Shown here in pieces: positions 8,442 to 17,427 of a stretch of DNA of 64,000 nt. Source of the stretch: Jatrophihabitans sp. GAS493 (GTDB lineage: Bacteria; Actinomycetota; Actinomycetes; Mycobacteriales; Jatrophihabitantaceae); assembly GCF_900230215.1 (NCBI RefSeq), contig NZ_LT907982.1, positions 1,736,001-1,800,000 on the forward strand, written 5' to 3'. Within the stretch, counting starts at the first letter, position 1; every line of letters starts with the position of its first letter. The notes below the pieces were generated by a model. It was not told the origin of the DNA and ran no database searches. It saw nothing but the letters and a program-made list of their open reading frames with translations. The translations under genes were made by a program, and so were the position numbers.

Positions 8442-9470
8442 TCAGGATGCGCGGTCGATGGTGTCGCGCAGACGCTGTGCACGTTCCACGATCATTGGAA
8501 TCACCAGCGGCCAGAACGACAGTCGCTCATCAGAGATCTCGCCGGCCTCATGGGCGACGACCCCGCGAAGCACGATGGAGCCGATCTTCGCCGCCTCGGC
8601 TACTTCATACCACTGCACGTCGTCCGCGGCGCGGCCGGTGATCCGCTGCCAGATGTCGATCGCTTCGGCGCGCGGGGGGAAACCGGGCAGAGAGTAGAAG
8701 TCGAAGCCGGGCAGTCCCATCTCATTCAGGCTCGGGTCCGCGGGCAGCCAATACAGCATGTAGGCCAGATCGGCCAGCGGATCGCCGTTGTAGCACATTT
8801 CCCAGTCAAGCAGTGCGCTGAGCTTGCCGTCTCTCCACATGACATTCGCAATCTTGCTGTCACCGTGGACCAAGGTGGCCGGTCCGCTGGCCTTCAGGCC
8901 GCGAGCGAAGATCTCGTCCAGCAGTTCGATGAGAATCCGGCCGTACTTGGCTGACGCGGTGCCTTTTGCGGTGTCCGCGACGGTGAGGTCATACCAACGG
9001 CGGTATGCCTCGGTAGCCGACAGCGGGCTGCCGAGCGTGGCCGCCGGAGGCGCCTTCGAGACATTCGAGAATGCACTTATCCACTGCTCGCCGACCGAGT
9101 GCCGAAGTTCAGGCGTGCCATCGGTCAGCCACGCGGGCGCCTCCAGTTCGAAGGACGCTCCGGGAAGGAGTTCCAGCAGGTAGAACGGTCGTCCGATGTA
9201 GGACGGGTCCTCCGACCAGCCGAACACTTTCGGGACCGGCAGTCCTGGCAGCGCTGCCCCCACCGCGGCCAGCACGTCGTGCTGCGCGTGCATGTCGTAC
9301 GGCGGCAACAGTCCGGTACCGGACGGCGGCATGCGAACGACCACGTCCGTGCCGCGCAGTAGGTAAGTCTCGTTCGAGAATCCGGCGGAGACCGTGACCA
9401 CCTCGGTGACCGATCCGGGACGGCCCAGAAACCGTTCGATACCTGTGATCAGGTTGTTGTCAAGCGACAT
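8442..9470 (-). CDS. APH-type phosphotransferase family protein
   Basis: 342 residues of the aminoglycoside-phosphotransferase/choline-kinase-like fold. Kinase motifs are the catalytic loop VHGDSKIANVMW and the metal-binding DWEMCYNGDPLADLAY. Members of this subfamily often sit in fatty-acid, sterol and terpenoid degradation clusters, sometimes fused or next to acyl-CoA dehydrogenases (FadE36-like), and probably phosphorylate a small hydroxylated metabolite. No acyl-CoA dehydrogenase domain is present here. The ATG at 9470 is in a divergent promoter region with the CoA-transferase gene. Substrate unknown. Confidence 0.8.
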   Translation of the reverse strand: MSLDNNLITGIERFLGRPGSVTEVVTVSAGFSNETYLLRGTDVVVRMPPSGTGLLPPYDMHAQHDVLAAVGAALPGLPVPKVFGWSEDPSYIGRPFYLLELLPGASFELEAPAWLTDGTPELRHSVGEQWISAFSNVSKAPPAATLGSPLSATEAYRRWYDLTVADTAKGTASAKYGRILIELLDEIFARGLKASGPATLVHGDSKIANVMWRDGKLSALLDWEMCYNGDPLADLAYMLYWLPADPSLNEMGLPGFDFYSLPGFPPRAEAIDIWQRITGRAADDVQWYEVAEAAKIGSIVLRGVVAHEAGEISDERLSFWPLVIPMIVERAQRLRDTIDRAS

Positions 9471-9515
9471 AGCCCATACCTCTCAGAAGACTGCGACCGT
9501 CACAGACGCCCCGTT

Positions 9516-9522
9516 CCCAACC
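9516..9522. promoter_or_regulatory. half-site CCCAACC of the regulon motif
   Basis: A good left arm (CCCAACC) 46 bases upstream of the APH-family start; the matching right arm is absent (GAGCGTC). Listed as a weak possible site only. Confidence 0.2.
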
Positions 9523-9656
9523 AACCGAGCGTCTGGAATCACGATGAGAATGCACCACATTTCCAGTGGGGTCAACGTATCGCCTCCGACGCCCGTGAGC
9601 GGGCAGCATTTCGGGGGCCAGCCACTTCGATGAGGTCGCCTCGGCGCTCCGGCGTT

Positions 9657-9674
9657 GCCAACCGGCTGTTTGGT
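9657..9674. promoter_or_regulatory. candidate regulon operator (GCCAACC-N4-GTTTGGT)
   Basis: GCCAACCGGCTGTTTGGT; five of seven arm positions pair. It ends 16 bases before the ATG of the CoA-transferase gene, so a bound repressor would cover the promoter or the transcript start. Confidence 0.5.
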
Positions 9675-9690
9675 CATTAATGTGCGCGTC

Positions 9691-10809
9691 ATGGGACCTC
9701 TAAGTGGCATACGTATTGTCGAACTCGCCGGTATCGGGCCCGGCCCACACGCAGCGATGATCCTGGCCGACCTCGGCGCGGACGTGGTGCGGATCGACCG
9801 GCCGTCCGGTGGCCTCAAGCTCGGGTCCGAGATCGTCGACCCGATGTTGCGCGGCCGGCGTCGGGTAACCGCGGATCTGAAGACACCCGAGGGGCGCGAG
9901 ACAGTGCTGAGCCTGGTCGAGCGCGCGGACGTGCTCATCGAGGGTTACCGGCCCGGCGTGACGGAGCGGCTCGGTGTCGGACCGGAGGACTGCGCCGCCC
10001 GCAACCCGCGCCTGGTGTACGCGCGGATGACCGGCTGGGGTCAGGATGGTCCGCTGGCCAACGCGGTAGGCCATGACATCAACTACATCTCACTCACCGG
10101 GGCGCTGCACGCGATCGGGCGCCCCGGCGAGAAGCCGGTCGTACCCCTGAACCTGATCGGCGACTTTGGTGGCGGCTCGATGTTGCTGGTCATCGGGGTG
10201 CTGGCCGGTGTCCTGGAGGCGCGGCTGTCAGGGCAGGGGCAGGTCGTCGACGCTGCGATGATCGATGGCGCCTCGATCCTCACGCAGATGGTGTGGGCGC
10301 TGCTGCCGACCGGCGATTGGGTCGATGAGCCCGGCAGTAACCTCCTCGACGGGGCCGCGCCGTTCTATGACACCTATACCTGCTCCGACGGACGACACAT
10401 CGCGGTCGGCGCTATCGAGCCGCAGTTCTATAGCGCGCTGCTGGACGGACTTGGACTGGATGCGGCCGAACTGGCACCACAGATGGAGCGAGAACACTGG
10501 CCCGCGACCAAGGCAAGGTTCGCCGAGATCTTCGCGACCAAGACCCGCGACGAATGGTCCGCCCAGTTCGCGGACGTGGACGCGTGCGTGACGCCGGTTC
10601 TCGGCTTCACCGAGGTTGCGGCGAATGAGCAGGTCGCGGCTCGCAAGATCCTGGTGGAGCAGGACGGCCTGTTGCAGGTCGCTCCGGCACCACGGTTCTC
10701 TCGCACTGTGCCCCGGATGCCGGAGATCGATGACACGATCTTTGATGTCCGCGACGTCCTGGACGGCTGGTCCACCGCGCCGCATATGGCAGCGGCGGTG
10801 ACGTCATGA
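9691..10809 (+). CDS. CaiB/BaiF CoA-transferase family, alpha-methylacyl-CoA racemase-like
   Basis: 372-residue family III CoA-transferase fold. [31 protein letters not shown] opens the protein, and [11 protein letters not shown] plus [10 protein letters not shown] correspond to the His and Asp catalytic region of alpha-methylacyl-CoA racemase, the enzyme that epimerises 2-methylacyl-CoA thioesters before beta-oxidation of isoprenoid and steroid side chains. The ATG at 9691 is chosen because the upstream in-frame ATG at 9655 would put the operator motif inside the gene; there is no strong ribosome site, so leaderless translation is possible. It overlaps the ferredoxin gene by ATGA. Confidence 0.85.
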   Translation: MGPLSGIRIVELAGIGPGPHAAMILADLGADVVRIDRPSGGLKLGSEIVDPMLRGRRRVTADLKTPEGRETVLSLVERADVLIEGYRPGVTERLGVGPEDCAARNPRLVYARMTGWGQDGPLANAVGHDINYISLTGALHAIGRPGEKPVVPLNLIGDFGGGSMLLVIGVLAGVLEARLSGQGQVVDAAMIDGASILTQMVWALLPTGDWVDEPGSNLLDGAAPFYDTYTCSDGRHIAVGAIEPQFYSALLDGLGLDAAELAPQMEREHWPATKARFAEIFATKTRDEWSAQFADVDACVTPVLGFTEVAANEQVAARKILVEQDGLLQVAPAPRFSRTVPRMPEIDDTIFDVRDVLDGWSTAPHMAAAVTS

Positions 10810-11042
10810 GCGGCCAGTCGGCCGGTACCGAATTGCGGCTGGATGGGATCTGCGAGGGCAATGAACTCTGCGTTCACGCCGCGCCGGATCTGGTCGTCTT
10901 CGATGAGGACGCGGGACGCATCGAAGTGCTCGTCGCGCACCCGGACGCCGAGCAGTTGCCCCGCGCGCAGCGCGCCGTCGATTCCTGCCCGTTGCGTGCG
11001 CTGAGCTTGTCGGCGCCCCTAGCTCAGGGGTCGACTCCGTAA
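10806..11042 (+). CDS. [3Fe-4S] ferredoxin
   Basis: 78 residues, ATG overlapping the CoA-transferase stop. Cluster ligands CEGNELC and CPLRAL give the C-x2-x-x2-C...CP pattern of P450-linked [3Fe-4S] ferredoxins, again with Asn at the variable site. No P450 is adjacent on this side; the P450 at 14754-15989 in the next transcription unit is the most likely partner. It has no repeat extension, unlike the ferredoxin at 4293. Confidence 0.85.
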   Translation: MSGQSAGTELRLDGICEGNELCVHAAPDLVVFDEDAGRIEVLVAHPDAEQLPRAQRAVDSCPLRALSLSAPLAQGSTP

Positions 11043-11082
11043 CTCATTGACCGGGTCGTCCGGCCGCGAGTACTGTGCGAAG

Positions 11083-11100
11083 TCCAACCAACCGGTTGGG
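11083..11100. promoter_or_regulatory. candidate regulon operator (TCCAACC-N4-GGTTGGG)
   Basis: TCCAACCAACCGGTTGGG, six of seven arm positions paired; it also contains the 12-bp perfect palindrome CCAACCGGTTGG. It lies 26 bases before the SDR ATG, heading the SDR-ligase-NDMA dehydrogenase-P450 operon. Confidence 0.65.
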
Positions 11101-11126
11101 TAAAACGATATTTTTTGGAGTGGTAG

Positions 11127-11966
11127 ATGACAGAGTCGGCAGCGATTCCGCAGCGGTTTGACGGTCGGGCGGCGTTGGTCACCGGCGGCGGCTCCGGAAT
11201 CGGGTTCGGCTGCGCCCAGCGGTTGCTCGCGGAGGGTGCCCACGTAACGATCGCCGGTCGCAACGAGGTCAAGCTCAAGGCAGCCGTCGACGCCCTCGGC
11301 GAGCGAGCGCAGTACGTCGTTGCCGACATCTCTGACGAGGACGCGGTTCTGCGTGCCGTGGAGATCGCCGGGCAGCCGCTCGGCGCGCTGCACCATGCGG
11401 TCGCCAATGCTGGCTTCGGCACCGGCGCCCCGGTTCTGGTCCACCCATTGGACTCCTGGAAGTCCGTTCTGGACACCAATCTCAACGGCACCATGTTGAC
11501 GCTCAAACACGCCGGGCGTGCGATCGCCGAGTCGGGCGGCGGGTCGATCGTGGCGATGTCGTCGATCGCCGGGATCCTGACCCACCGCTTCATGGCGGCC
11601 TACAACGTCTCCAAGGCTGGCATCGAGATGCTGGTGCGAACCGCTGCTGACGAACTCGGCGTGCTCAACGTGCGGGTCAACGCGCTACGCCCGGGCCTGG
11701 TTCCCACCGACGCCTCGGTCGACCTGACCGACAGCCCAGACGTTCGGCAGGACTACCTGAACAAGATGCCGATCCCGCGGATCGGTACGACTGCGGACAT
11801 CGGCGCAGCCGCGGCCTTCCTGCTCTCCGATGAGGCCTCCTGGATCACGGGTGTCGCCCTTAGCGTCGATGGCGGGCACCACCTGCGTGGTGGCCCGAAT
11901 ATCGACTCGATCATCGAGAGCGCGACGAGCCACGACTTCGTGGCCACCGTCGGATTGCGGATGTAG
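11127..11966 (+). CDS. short-chain dehydrogenase/reductase
   Basis: 279-residue classical SDR: TGGGSGIG cofactor loop, VANAGFG, catalytic Ser and YNVSK, and the C-terminal S-x-D-G-G block. TTTTTTGGAGTGG lies just before the ATG at 11127 (GGAG at eight bases). First gene of a four-gene operon with a FadD19-like ligase, NDMA-dependent alcohol dehydrogenase and P450, under a regulon operator. Likely oxidises a hydroxyacyl-CoA or ring hydroxyl of the same substrate; exact specificity is not readable. Confidence 0.87.
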   Translation: MTESAAIPQRFDGRAALVTGGGSGIGFGCAQRLLAEGAHVTIAGRNEVKLKAAVDALGERAQYVVADISDEDAVLRAVEIAGQPLGALHHAVANAGFGTGAPVLVHPLDSWKSVLDTNLNGTMLTLKHAGRAIAESGGGSIVAMSSIAGILTHRFMAAYNVSKAGIEMLVRTAADELGVLNVRVNALRPGLVPTDASVDLTDSPDVRQDYLNKMPIPRIGTTADIGAAAAFLLSDEASWITGVALSVDGGHHLRGGPNIDSIIESATSHDFVATVGLRM

Positions 11967-11978
11967 GGAAGCGCGAAC

Positions 11979-13607
11979 GTGGCAAACTTCAATTTCGCGC
12001 GGCTGATCGAGGCGGTCGCCGATCAGGCGCCTGACCGGATCGCCGTCTCGGCCTCCGATGGTACGAGTTACAGCTACGGCGAACTCGACGTCCGCGGCAA
12101 TCGATTCGGACACACGCTGATGAGTCTGGGCGCCGGCTACGGCGATCGGGTGGCCATCCTGGCGCACAACCGGGCCGAGTGGCTCGACGTCATGATCGGC
12201 TGCTTCAAGCTCGGTGCTCTGATCGTCAACGTCAACTATCGCTATACCGCCGGTGAGATAGCCCATGTACTGCGCGACAGTGGTGCGGCGGTGGTCGTCG
12301 CGGAGGCTGAGTTCGCCGGTGTGCTGCACGATGCGCTACAGCAGGCGGGTACAAGTCCGCGCATTCTCTTCCTGGATCAGGATGCCCCGGAGGAGTCGGC
12401 CTACTCGGCCCGGGTGGCGTCGGCTGATGCCGGACGGGACTTTCCCCCGCACGAGGGTGTCGATGAGTACCTGCTGTACACCGGGGGCACGACCGGGTTG
12501 CCAAAGGGCGTCGTGTGGACGCAGGAGGATCTGGTCAACGGCGCTGTCGCCTACGGCTGGGCCGTCGGCGGGACCGGGTTCACCGACCCATCCGCGATCG
12601 CGCAGCGGCTCACCGAAGAGGTGCCGGTGGTGATGGCGGTGGCACCGCTGATGCATGGCAACGGCCAGTGGGCGATGCTGCGCGCCTGGACGCTGGCCGG
12701 CACCGCAGCTATCTGGGCCGGTCGCCGATTCGAGGCGGACAAGTTGCTGGATTCGCTGGAGCGGATGCAGGTCAACATCGTGTCCTTGGTGGGTGACTCG
12801 ATGGCCAAGCCCCTGTTGGCCGAGATCGAACGCGACCCGAACCGGTGGGATCTCTCCGCGCTGAGTGCGATCGGCTCCGGCGGCGCCGTGATGTCGCCGC
12901 AGACGAAGGCCGCGATCCGGCGAATGCTTCCGCACGTGACCGTCATCGACGGCTACGGGGGCTCCGAGTTCGGCACCGCCGGCACGTTGACCGGTGAGGA
13001 CGACGCGACATTCCCCAGATTTGACGCCGCGGCCGACCGCGTTCAAGTGGTGCGCGACGATCTGTCTCCGGTGACGGCCGGCGAACAGGGTCTGGTCGCG
13101 GTCGGCGGCGCGGTCGCCAGCCGATACTGGAACGACCCGGTCAAGTCAGCGCAGGTGTTCCGCGTCGACGGCACCGGCAAGCGCTGGGCGACACCCGGCG
13201 ATTCGGCGATCCGCAATAGTGACGGCACTTTCTCCCTGTTGGGCCGCGGATCTCTCGCGATCAACACCGGCGGCGAGAAGGTCTACCCGGACGAGGTCGA
13301 AACCGCGCTAAAGACCTACCCGGCCATCCGCGACGCGCTCGTGGTCGGCGTGCCCGATCCGCTGTACGGGCAGCGGATCGCCGCTGTCGTCAGCCGTAAC
13401 GAGAGCGCGGAGGGCGTGTACGGTGCCGACCTCTCAGTGGCGCAGCTGCAGGACCACCTGCGCTCGCGGCTGGCCGGCTTCAAGATCCCGCGCCTGGTCG
13501 CAGTGGTCAGCGAGATCCGACGTTCGCCGGCCGGCAAGGCCGACTACCTCTGGGCCCGCCAACAGGTGACCCAGGACGCAATCACGACGAGTGGGAGTAC
13601 GAAATGA
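11979..13607 (+). CDS. acyl-CoA synthetase, FadD19-like
   Basis: 542-residue ANL ligase. The P-loop variant LLYTGGTTGLPKGVVW and the INTGGEKVYPDEVE hinge resemble FadD19 and related actinobacterial ligases that activate C26-type steroid or isoprenoid side-chain acids. The start is GTG at 11979, 12 bases after the SDR stop. Its stop overlaps the ATG of the alcohol dehydrogenase (ATGA). It probably makes the CoA thioester after the P450/dehydrogenase pair has oxidised a terminal methyl group to the acid. The substrate is inferred from family and context, not shown. Confidence 0.88.
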   Translation: MANFNFARLIEAVADQAPDRIAVSASDGTSYSYGELDVRGNRFGHTLMSLGAGYGDRVAILAHNRAEWLDVMIGCFKLGALIVNVNYRYTAGEIAHVLRDSGAAVVVAEAEFAGVLHDALQQAGTSPRILFLDQDAPEESAYSARVASADAGRDFPPHEGVDEYLLYTGGTTGLPKGVVWTQEDLVNGAVAYGWAVGGTGFTDPSAIAQRLTEEVPVVMAVAPLMHGNGQWAMLRAWTLAGTAAIWAGRRFEADKLLDSLERMQVNIVSLVGDSMAKPLLAEIERDPNRWDLSALSAIGSGGAVMSPQTKAAIRRMLPHVTVIDGYGGSEFGTAGTLTGEDDATFPRFDAAADRVQVVRDDLSPVTAGEQGLVAVGGAVASRYWNDPVKSAQVFRVDGTGKRWATPGDSAIRNSDGTFSLLGRGSLAINTGGEKVYPDEVETALKTYPAIRDALVVGVPDPLYGQRIAAVVSRNESAEGVYGADLSVAQLQDHLRSRLAGFKIPRLVAVVSEIRRSPAGKADYLWARQQVTQDAITTSGSTK

Positions 13608-14737
13608 AGACACGCGCTGCGATCCTTGCCGGAGTGGGCGAGAAGTGGATAGTCGACGAAGTGGAGCTCGGGACCCCCGGGGCGAACGACGTGATCGTGG
13701 AGATCAAGGCCGCCGGGCTCTGCCACTCCGAGGAACACATGGCCAGTGGCGACATGGTGTTCACGCAGGACATCCTCGACGCCATGGGGATGCCCGAGCA
13801 GTTCCCGTTGATCGGCGGCCACGAAGGTTCCGGCGTGGTGGTCGAGGTCGGCGCGGACGTCCGAAAGGTCAAGGTCGGCGATCACGTCTCGACGAGTTTC
13901 ATCCCGTCCTGTGGGATCTGTCGGGCCTGCGTGGGCGGTCGTCAGTATCTGTGTGACCAGGGCTTTGACCTGATGACCACACAGGCTGAGCCCAAGCACT
14001 TCTGGCAAGGCAAGCCGGCGAACACCTACTCCAACCTCGGTACCTTCGCCGAGCACGCCCTCGTGCACGAGAACTCGCTGGTGAAGATCGAGGACCACTT
14101 CCCGTTCGACATCGCGGCGCTGGTCTCCTGCGGTGTGCCGACGGGCTGGGGCTCCGCGGTTGACCGGGCCGGCACTCAGCCGGGCGACGTCGTGGCCGTC
14201 ATCGGCATCGGTGGCATCGGGATCAACGCTGTGCAGGGCGCGAAATCTGTCGGCGCACAGGTAATCATGGCGATCGACCCAGTCGAGTTCAAGAGGCAGA
14301 AGGCCATGGAGTTCGGTGCCACCCACACCGCGGCCACGGTCGAGGAGGCGATGCCGCTTATCCAGGAGCTTTCCCGCGGACGGCTCTGCGACCGGGTCAT
14401 CGTCACTCCGAGCGTGCTGTACGGCGATATTCTCGCGGCCGCCATGTCGATCACCGGCAAGGGCTCCACCTGTGTCGCGACCGCAGTCGCGCCCTATGCA
14501 CAGGCGGAGGTGCCGCTGTCGCTGGTCGACCTCACACTGTGGAACAAGGAGCTCAAGGGCTCGCTCTACGGTTCGACCAACCCGCGCGCGCAGATCCCCA
14601 AGCTGCTGTCGCTCTACGAGTCGGGGCAGCTCAAGTTGGACGAGCTCATCACGCACCGGTACCCGCTCGACGACATCAATTCCGGCTACGACGATCTGCG
14701 CGAGGGCCTGATCCTCCGCGGCGTCATCACCTTCTAA
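13604..14737 (+). CDS. NDMA-dependent (nicotinoprotein) alcohol dehydrogenase
   Basis: 377-residue zinc MDR. GLCHSEEHMASGD and GGHEGSG supply the catalytic zinc ligands and CGICRACVGGRQYLC the structural zinc site. The block G-F-D-L-M-T-T-Q with a following W-Q-G is the pattern of the NDMA-dependent alcohol dehydrogenase family, whose members hold NAD tightly and are known to depend on mycofactocin as the external redox carrier. The mycofactocin biosynthesis cluster is 11 kb downstream. In the operon it follows the ligase and precedes a P450, suggesting oxidation of the P450-made alcohol to the aldehyde. Confidence 0.88.
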   Translation: MKTRAAILAGVGEKWIVDEVELGTPGANDVIVEIKAAGLCHSEEHMASGDMVFTQDILDAMGMPEQFPLIGGHEGSGVVVEVGADVRKVKVGDHVSTSFIPSCGICRACVGGRQYLCDQGFDLMTTQAEPKHFWQGKPANTYSNLGTFAEHALVHENSLVKIEDHFPFDIAALVSCGVPTGWGSAVDRAGTQPGDVVAVIGIGGIGINAVQGAKSVGAQVIMAIDPVEFKRQKAMEFGATHTAATVEEAMPLIQELSRGRLCDRVIVTPSVLYGDILAAAMSITGKGSTCVATAVAPYAQAEVPLSLVDLTLWNKELKGSLYGSTNPRAQIPKLLSLYESGQLKLDELITHRYPLDDINSGYDDLREGLILRGVITF

Positions 14738-14753
14738 GAATCGGAAGTCAGCC

Positions 14754-15989
14754 ATGACAGCTACAGCCACCGAAACGCGAGTCCCGATCGACCTATGGAG
14801 TTCCAGCTCCTTCGCTCACGGTCATCCGGTTGAGCAGTACCACTGGTTGCAGGAGAACGCACCGGTGTACTGGCACGAGGAACCGGACGGCGGTCGTGGG
14901 TTCTGGGCGGTCACCTCGGCCCAGTTGCTCAAAGACGCCAGCGTTCGCCCCAAGACGTTCTCCAGCGCGTCCGGCATGACTATGTACGACCTGCCGCCCG
15001 AGGTGCTGGAGGGCTTGAGGAACTTCCTGATGTTCATGGATCCGCCGCGCCACACCGGTCTTCGCAAGCTCGTCAACTCCGAGTTCACCCCGCGCGGAGC
15101 CCAGCGATGGGCTGAGCCGATCGACAAGGTGGCCGACTCGATCATCGACAGTGTCTGCGAGAAGGGCGAATGCGAGCTGATGTCCGAGGTCGCGGCACTG
15201 CTGCCCACCTCGGTGGTCACTACTCTGCTCGGGGTCGATCGCGAGCAGGGCATCAAGCTCTACGAGCTGGTCGAGATCATGCACTCGGCGCAGGACACCG
15301 TAACCGAGGAGCAGCGCACTGTGGCCCGGGAGGAGATGGTCGCCTTCGGCATGGCGCTACATGCCGCCAAGCTCGCGACGCCGGACGACTCGATGGCCAG
15401 TAACCTCGTGCACGCCGAGCTCGAGGGCCAGGAGCTCAGCGCACTCGACTTTGCCTTGTTCATCCTGCTTCTAGTCAACGCCGGCGAGGACACGGTGCGC
15501 AACCTGACCGGCGGAGCCGTGATCACCCTGCTGGAGCACCCCGAAGTCCTCGCGCGGCTGCGCGATGACACCGAGGCGCTCATGCCTAAGGCTGTCGAGG
15601 AGTTCATCCGCTATCAGAGCCCGGTGACCTACCAGCGCCGGACCGCGACGGAGGACACGCACCTCGGCGACGCCGAGATCAAGCGAGGTGACAAGGTCCT
15701 GCTGTATTACGGCGCGGCCAATCGCGACCCGGCGCTGATCTCTGACCCGGACGCGTTCATCATCGACCGTGACCCGAACCCGCACATGGGATTCGGTGGC
15801 GGCGGCCCGCACTTCTGCCTCGGCGCGCACATAGCTCGCCTGCAGATCAGGGCGATCATGTCACGCATCGTCACCCGCCTGCCGGACCTGCAGCTCGCGG
15901 GCGAGCCGACCTGGTTGGCTTCGAACTTCATCTCGGGTCCGACCTACGTGCCGTTGCGGTTCACGCCGACGCCCAAACGTGGTCTCTAG
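14754..15989 (+). CDS. cytochrome P450
   Basis: 411-residue P450. The I-helix block is AGEDTV near residue 243 (Val where Thr/Ser is usual after the conserved Thr), the K-helix is EEFIRYQSP, and the heme loop is FGGGGPHFCLG with Cys355. It is last in the SDR-ligase-NDMA dehydrogenase operon, 16 bases after the dehydrogenase stop, and ends at a strong bidirectional terminator. In style it fits the group of actinobacterial P450s that hydroxylate terminal methyls of sterol or isoprenoid chains. The ferredoxin at 10806 is a plausible donor. Confidence 0.9.
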   Translation: MTATATETRVPIDLWSSSSFAHGHPVEQYHWLQENAPVYWHEEPDGGRGFWAVTSAQLLKDASVRPKTFSSASGMTMYDLPPEVLEGLRNFLMFMDPPRHTGLRKLVNSEFTPRGAQRWAEPIDKVADSIIDSVCEKGECELMSEVAALLPTSVVTTLLGVDREQGIKLYELVEIMHSAQDTVTEEQRTVAREEMVAFGMALHAAKLATPDDSMASNLVHAELEGQELSALDFALFILLLVNAGEDTVRNLTGGAVITLLEHPEVLARLRDDTEALMPKAVEEFIRYQSPVTYQRRTATEDTHLGDAEIKRGDKVLLYYGAANRDPALISDPDAFIIDRDPNPHMGFGGGGPHFCLGAHIARLQIRAIMSRIVTRLPDLQLAGEPTWLASNFISGPTYVPLRFTPTPKRGL

Positions 15990-16002
15990 CCACAACGACG
16001 AA

Positions 16003-16045
16003 AATCCGCTCGGGGAGTGCCTGCCAGGCACTCCCCGAGCGGATT
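16003..16045. terminator. bidirectional hairpin terminator
   Basis: A perfect palindrome of two 21-base arms around one central base, running from AATCCGCTCG to CGAGCGGATT, between two convergent stop codons (15989 and 16073). T-rich bases follow on each side (TTCGTTT on plus, TTTTCG on minus), so it should end transcription in both directions. Confidence 0.9.
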
Positions 16046-16072
16046 CTTCGTTTGCCAGCCACGCTGGCATGG

Positions 16073-17161
16073 CTACTCGCGCTCGTACTTGCCGGCCTCT
16101 ACGGACGCTGAGAACTTGAACGGCGTGGTCCAGCCATAGGGCTGGTAGTCGAGAGCGATGAGCTCCCATACGCCGTATCCGACCTCGTCGCCGATGCGGA
16201 ACTCGCACAACGCGTCGTGAAGATAGCCATAGGTTCGTGCGTCCTCGGCGTATTCGGCGTTCGACCAGCGTTCCCAACCGTTCTCCGGACGCCCGAGCGC
16301 GGAAGCATACGGATGCGCCAGGTCGACCGGCTTGGGCGCGAAGTAGTTGACGATCGGACCGATCGGCTTGAAGTCCATTGTGAGCTTTTCGCCGGATTCG
16401 GTCTCCAGCACCACCGATCCGCTACGTGGTACCCGCTCGCCGGGGACCAATTCGAAGTCGTGGGAGAGGATGCGCAGGCTCGGCCCCGTACTGTCGGCGT
16501 CGGCGAAACCTCCATTGGAGTACAGGGTTTTCCCGTCCGGGCTCTCAAAGTGGTAGAGGCTCAGCGTCCGGCTCGGGAAGTGGACGCAAGACCAGATCCA
16601 GAACTCCAATGCCTCCCGGATACCCCAAGTGCGATCGCGCACGCCGTACCAGTCGTCAACTTCGTACTTCTTACCGTCGATCTTGAACCAGCCCCGGTGG
16701 GTGCCGGACTGGTGCAGGTGCGCGAAGTCCAGGGAAACATCGCCGTTGTCGTCCTGTACGAAGACCTTCTCGAACTCGAATGGCTGGTGGCGTGCGGTCC
16801 AAAGTAGGTCGATCTCGATGCCCGAGGGGTTCGGAGCCAGCGTGATGCGCCATTGCTTCATCGGTTCGACGATCTCGAAGGCGAATTCGCCGACATCCAT
16901 CCGGGTTCGCTCGCCGGCAATCGGTCGAACGCCGCGCCAGTCGGTCTGGCCGCCGTCGGGGCCGGTGGTGTGCGCTATGACGTAGACGCTTGCGAGGTCG
17001 GTATTGGGCGTCGTGCCCATTCCGCACACAAGAAGCGCCTCTCCATCTGCGCTGTGGACATTGAAGTAGTTGCGTTCCTGCCATTTTGTCGAGCCACCCC
17101 CCGGGACGGCGATGCTATCGCTGCTCTGGTGGATGAAGTAGTCGTCGAGTGGAACCAGCAC
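16073..17161 (-). CDS. lipocalin-like protein of the CrtC/AttH (DUF7064/7065-type) family
   Basis: 362 residues, paralogous to the product at 1804-2934. It carries the same central pattern: G-W-F-K-I-D-G-K-K-Y-E-V followed by the R-D-R-T-W-G-I-R hallmark near residue 180. The start is GTG at 17161 with GAGGAG eight to nine bases upstream. Monocistronic, divergent from the solute-binding lipoprotein, with a regulon operator 54 bases upstream. Relatives act on isoprenoid-type molecules in some cases, but most have no proven reaction; a binding or hydratase role in the pathway is inference. Confidence 0.65.
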   Translation of the reverse strand: MLVPLDDYFIHQSSDSIAVPGGGSTKWQERNYFNVHSADGEALLVCGMGTTPNTDLASVYVIAHTTGPDGGQTDWRGVRPIAGERTRMDVGEFAFEIVEPMKQWRITLAPNPSGIEIDLLWTARHQPFEFEKVFVQDDNGDVSLDFAHLHQSGTHRGWFKIDGKKYEVDDWYGVRDRTWGIREALEFWIWSCVHFPSRTLSLYHFESPDGKTLYSNGGFADADSTGPSLRILSHDFELVPGERVPRSGSVVLETESGEKLTMDFKPIGPIVNYFAPKPVDLAHPYASALGRPENGWERWSNAEYAEDARTYGYLHDALCEFRIGDEVGYGVWELIALDYQPYGWTTPFKFSASVEAGKYERE

Positions 17162-17214
17162 GTGGCTCGTCTCCTCACTGTGGATGCACGGTGGTGAAGG
17201 GGCATATGGGATTT

Positions 17215-17232
17215 CCCAACTGGGTGGTTGGT
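17215..17232. promoter_or_regulatory. candidate regulon operator (CCCAACT-N4-GGTTGGT)
   Basis: CCCAACTGGGTGGTTGGT, five of seven arm positions paired, 54 bases upstream of the lipocalin-like gene on the minus strand. Confidence 0.5.
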
Positions 17233-17368
17233 AACGCTACTGACGGTCAGGGGTTGAGTCAAGTGAAAAGGCGGGATTCCTGCCCTCCTGACGGTCGGGT
17301 GAGACACGACGGTGTAACGGGATCGGTGAAGTGCTTGACAAGGCGACCAGGTCTCGCGATAGTTCGTA

Positions 17369-17386
17369 CCCAACCAGTTAGTTGGG
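17369..17386. promoter_or_regulatory. candidate regulon operator (CCCAACC-N4-AGTTGGG)
   Basis: CCCAACCAGTTAGTTGGG, six of seven arm positions paired, 41 bases before the ATG of the solute-binding lipoprotein. With 17215-17232 it gives each arm of this divergent promoter its own site. Confidence 0.65.
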
Positions 17387-17427
17387 AGGCGTGCGTCACA
17401 GCGACGCCGCCGTGAGAGAGGAATCCA

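Noticed and set aside
13544-14770. 408-codon minus-strand frame over the NDMA-dependent dehydrogenase
   Set aside because: Mirror frame rich in Arg/His/Asp with no recognisable domain; the dehydrogenase on plus is certain.
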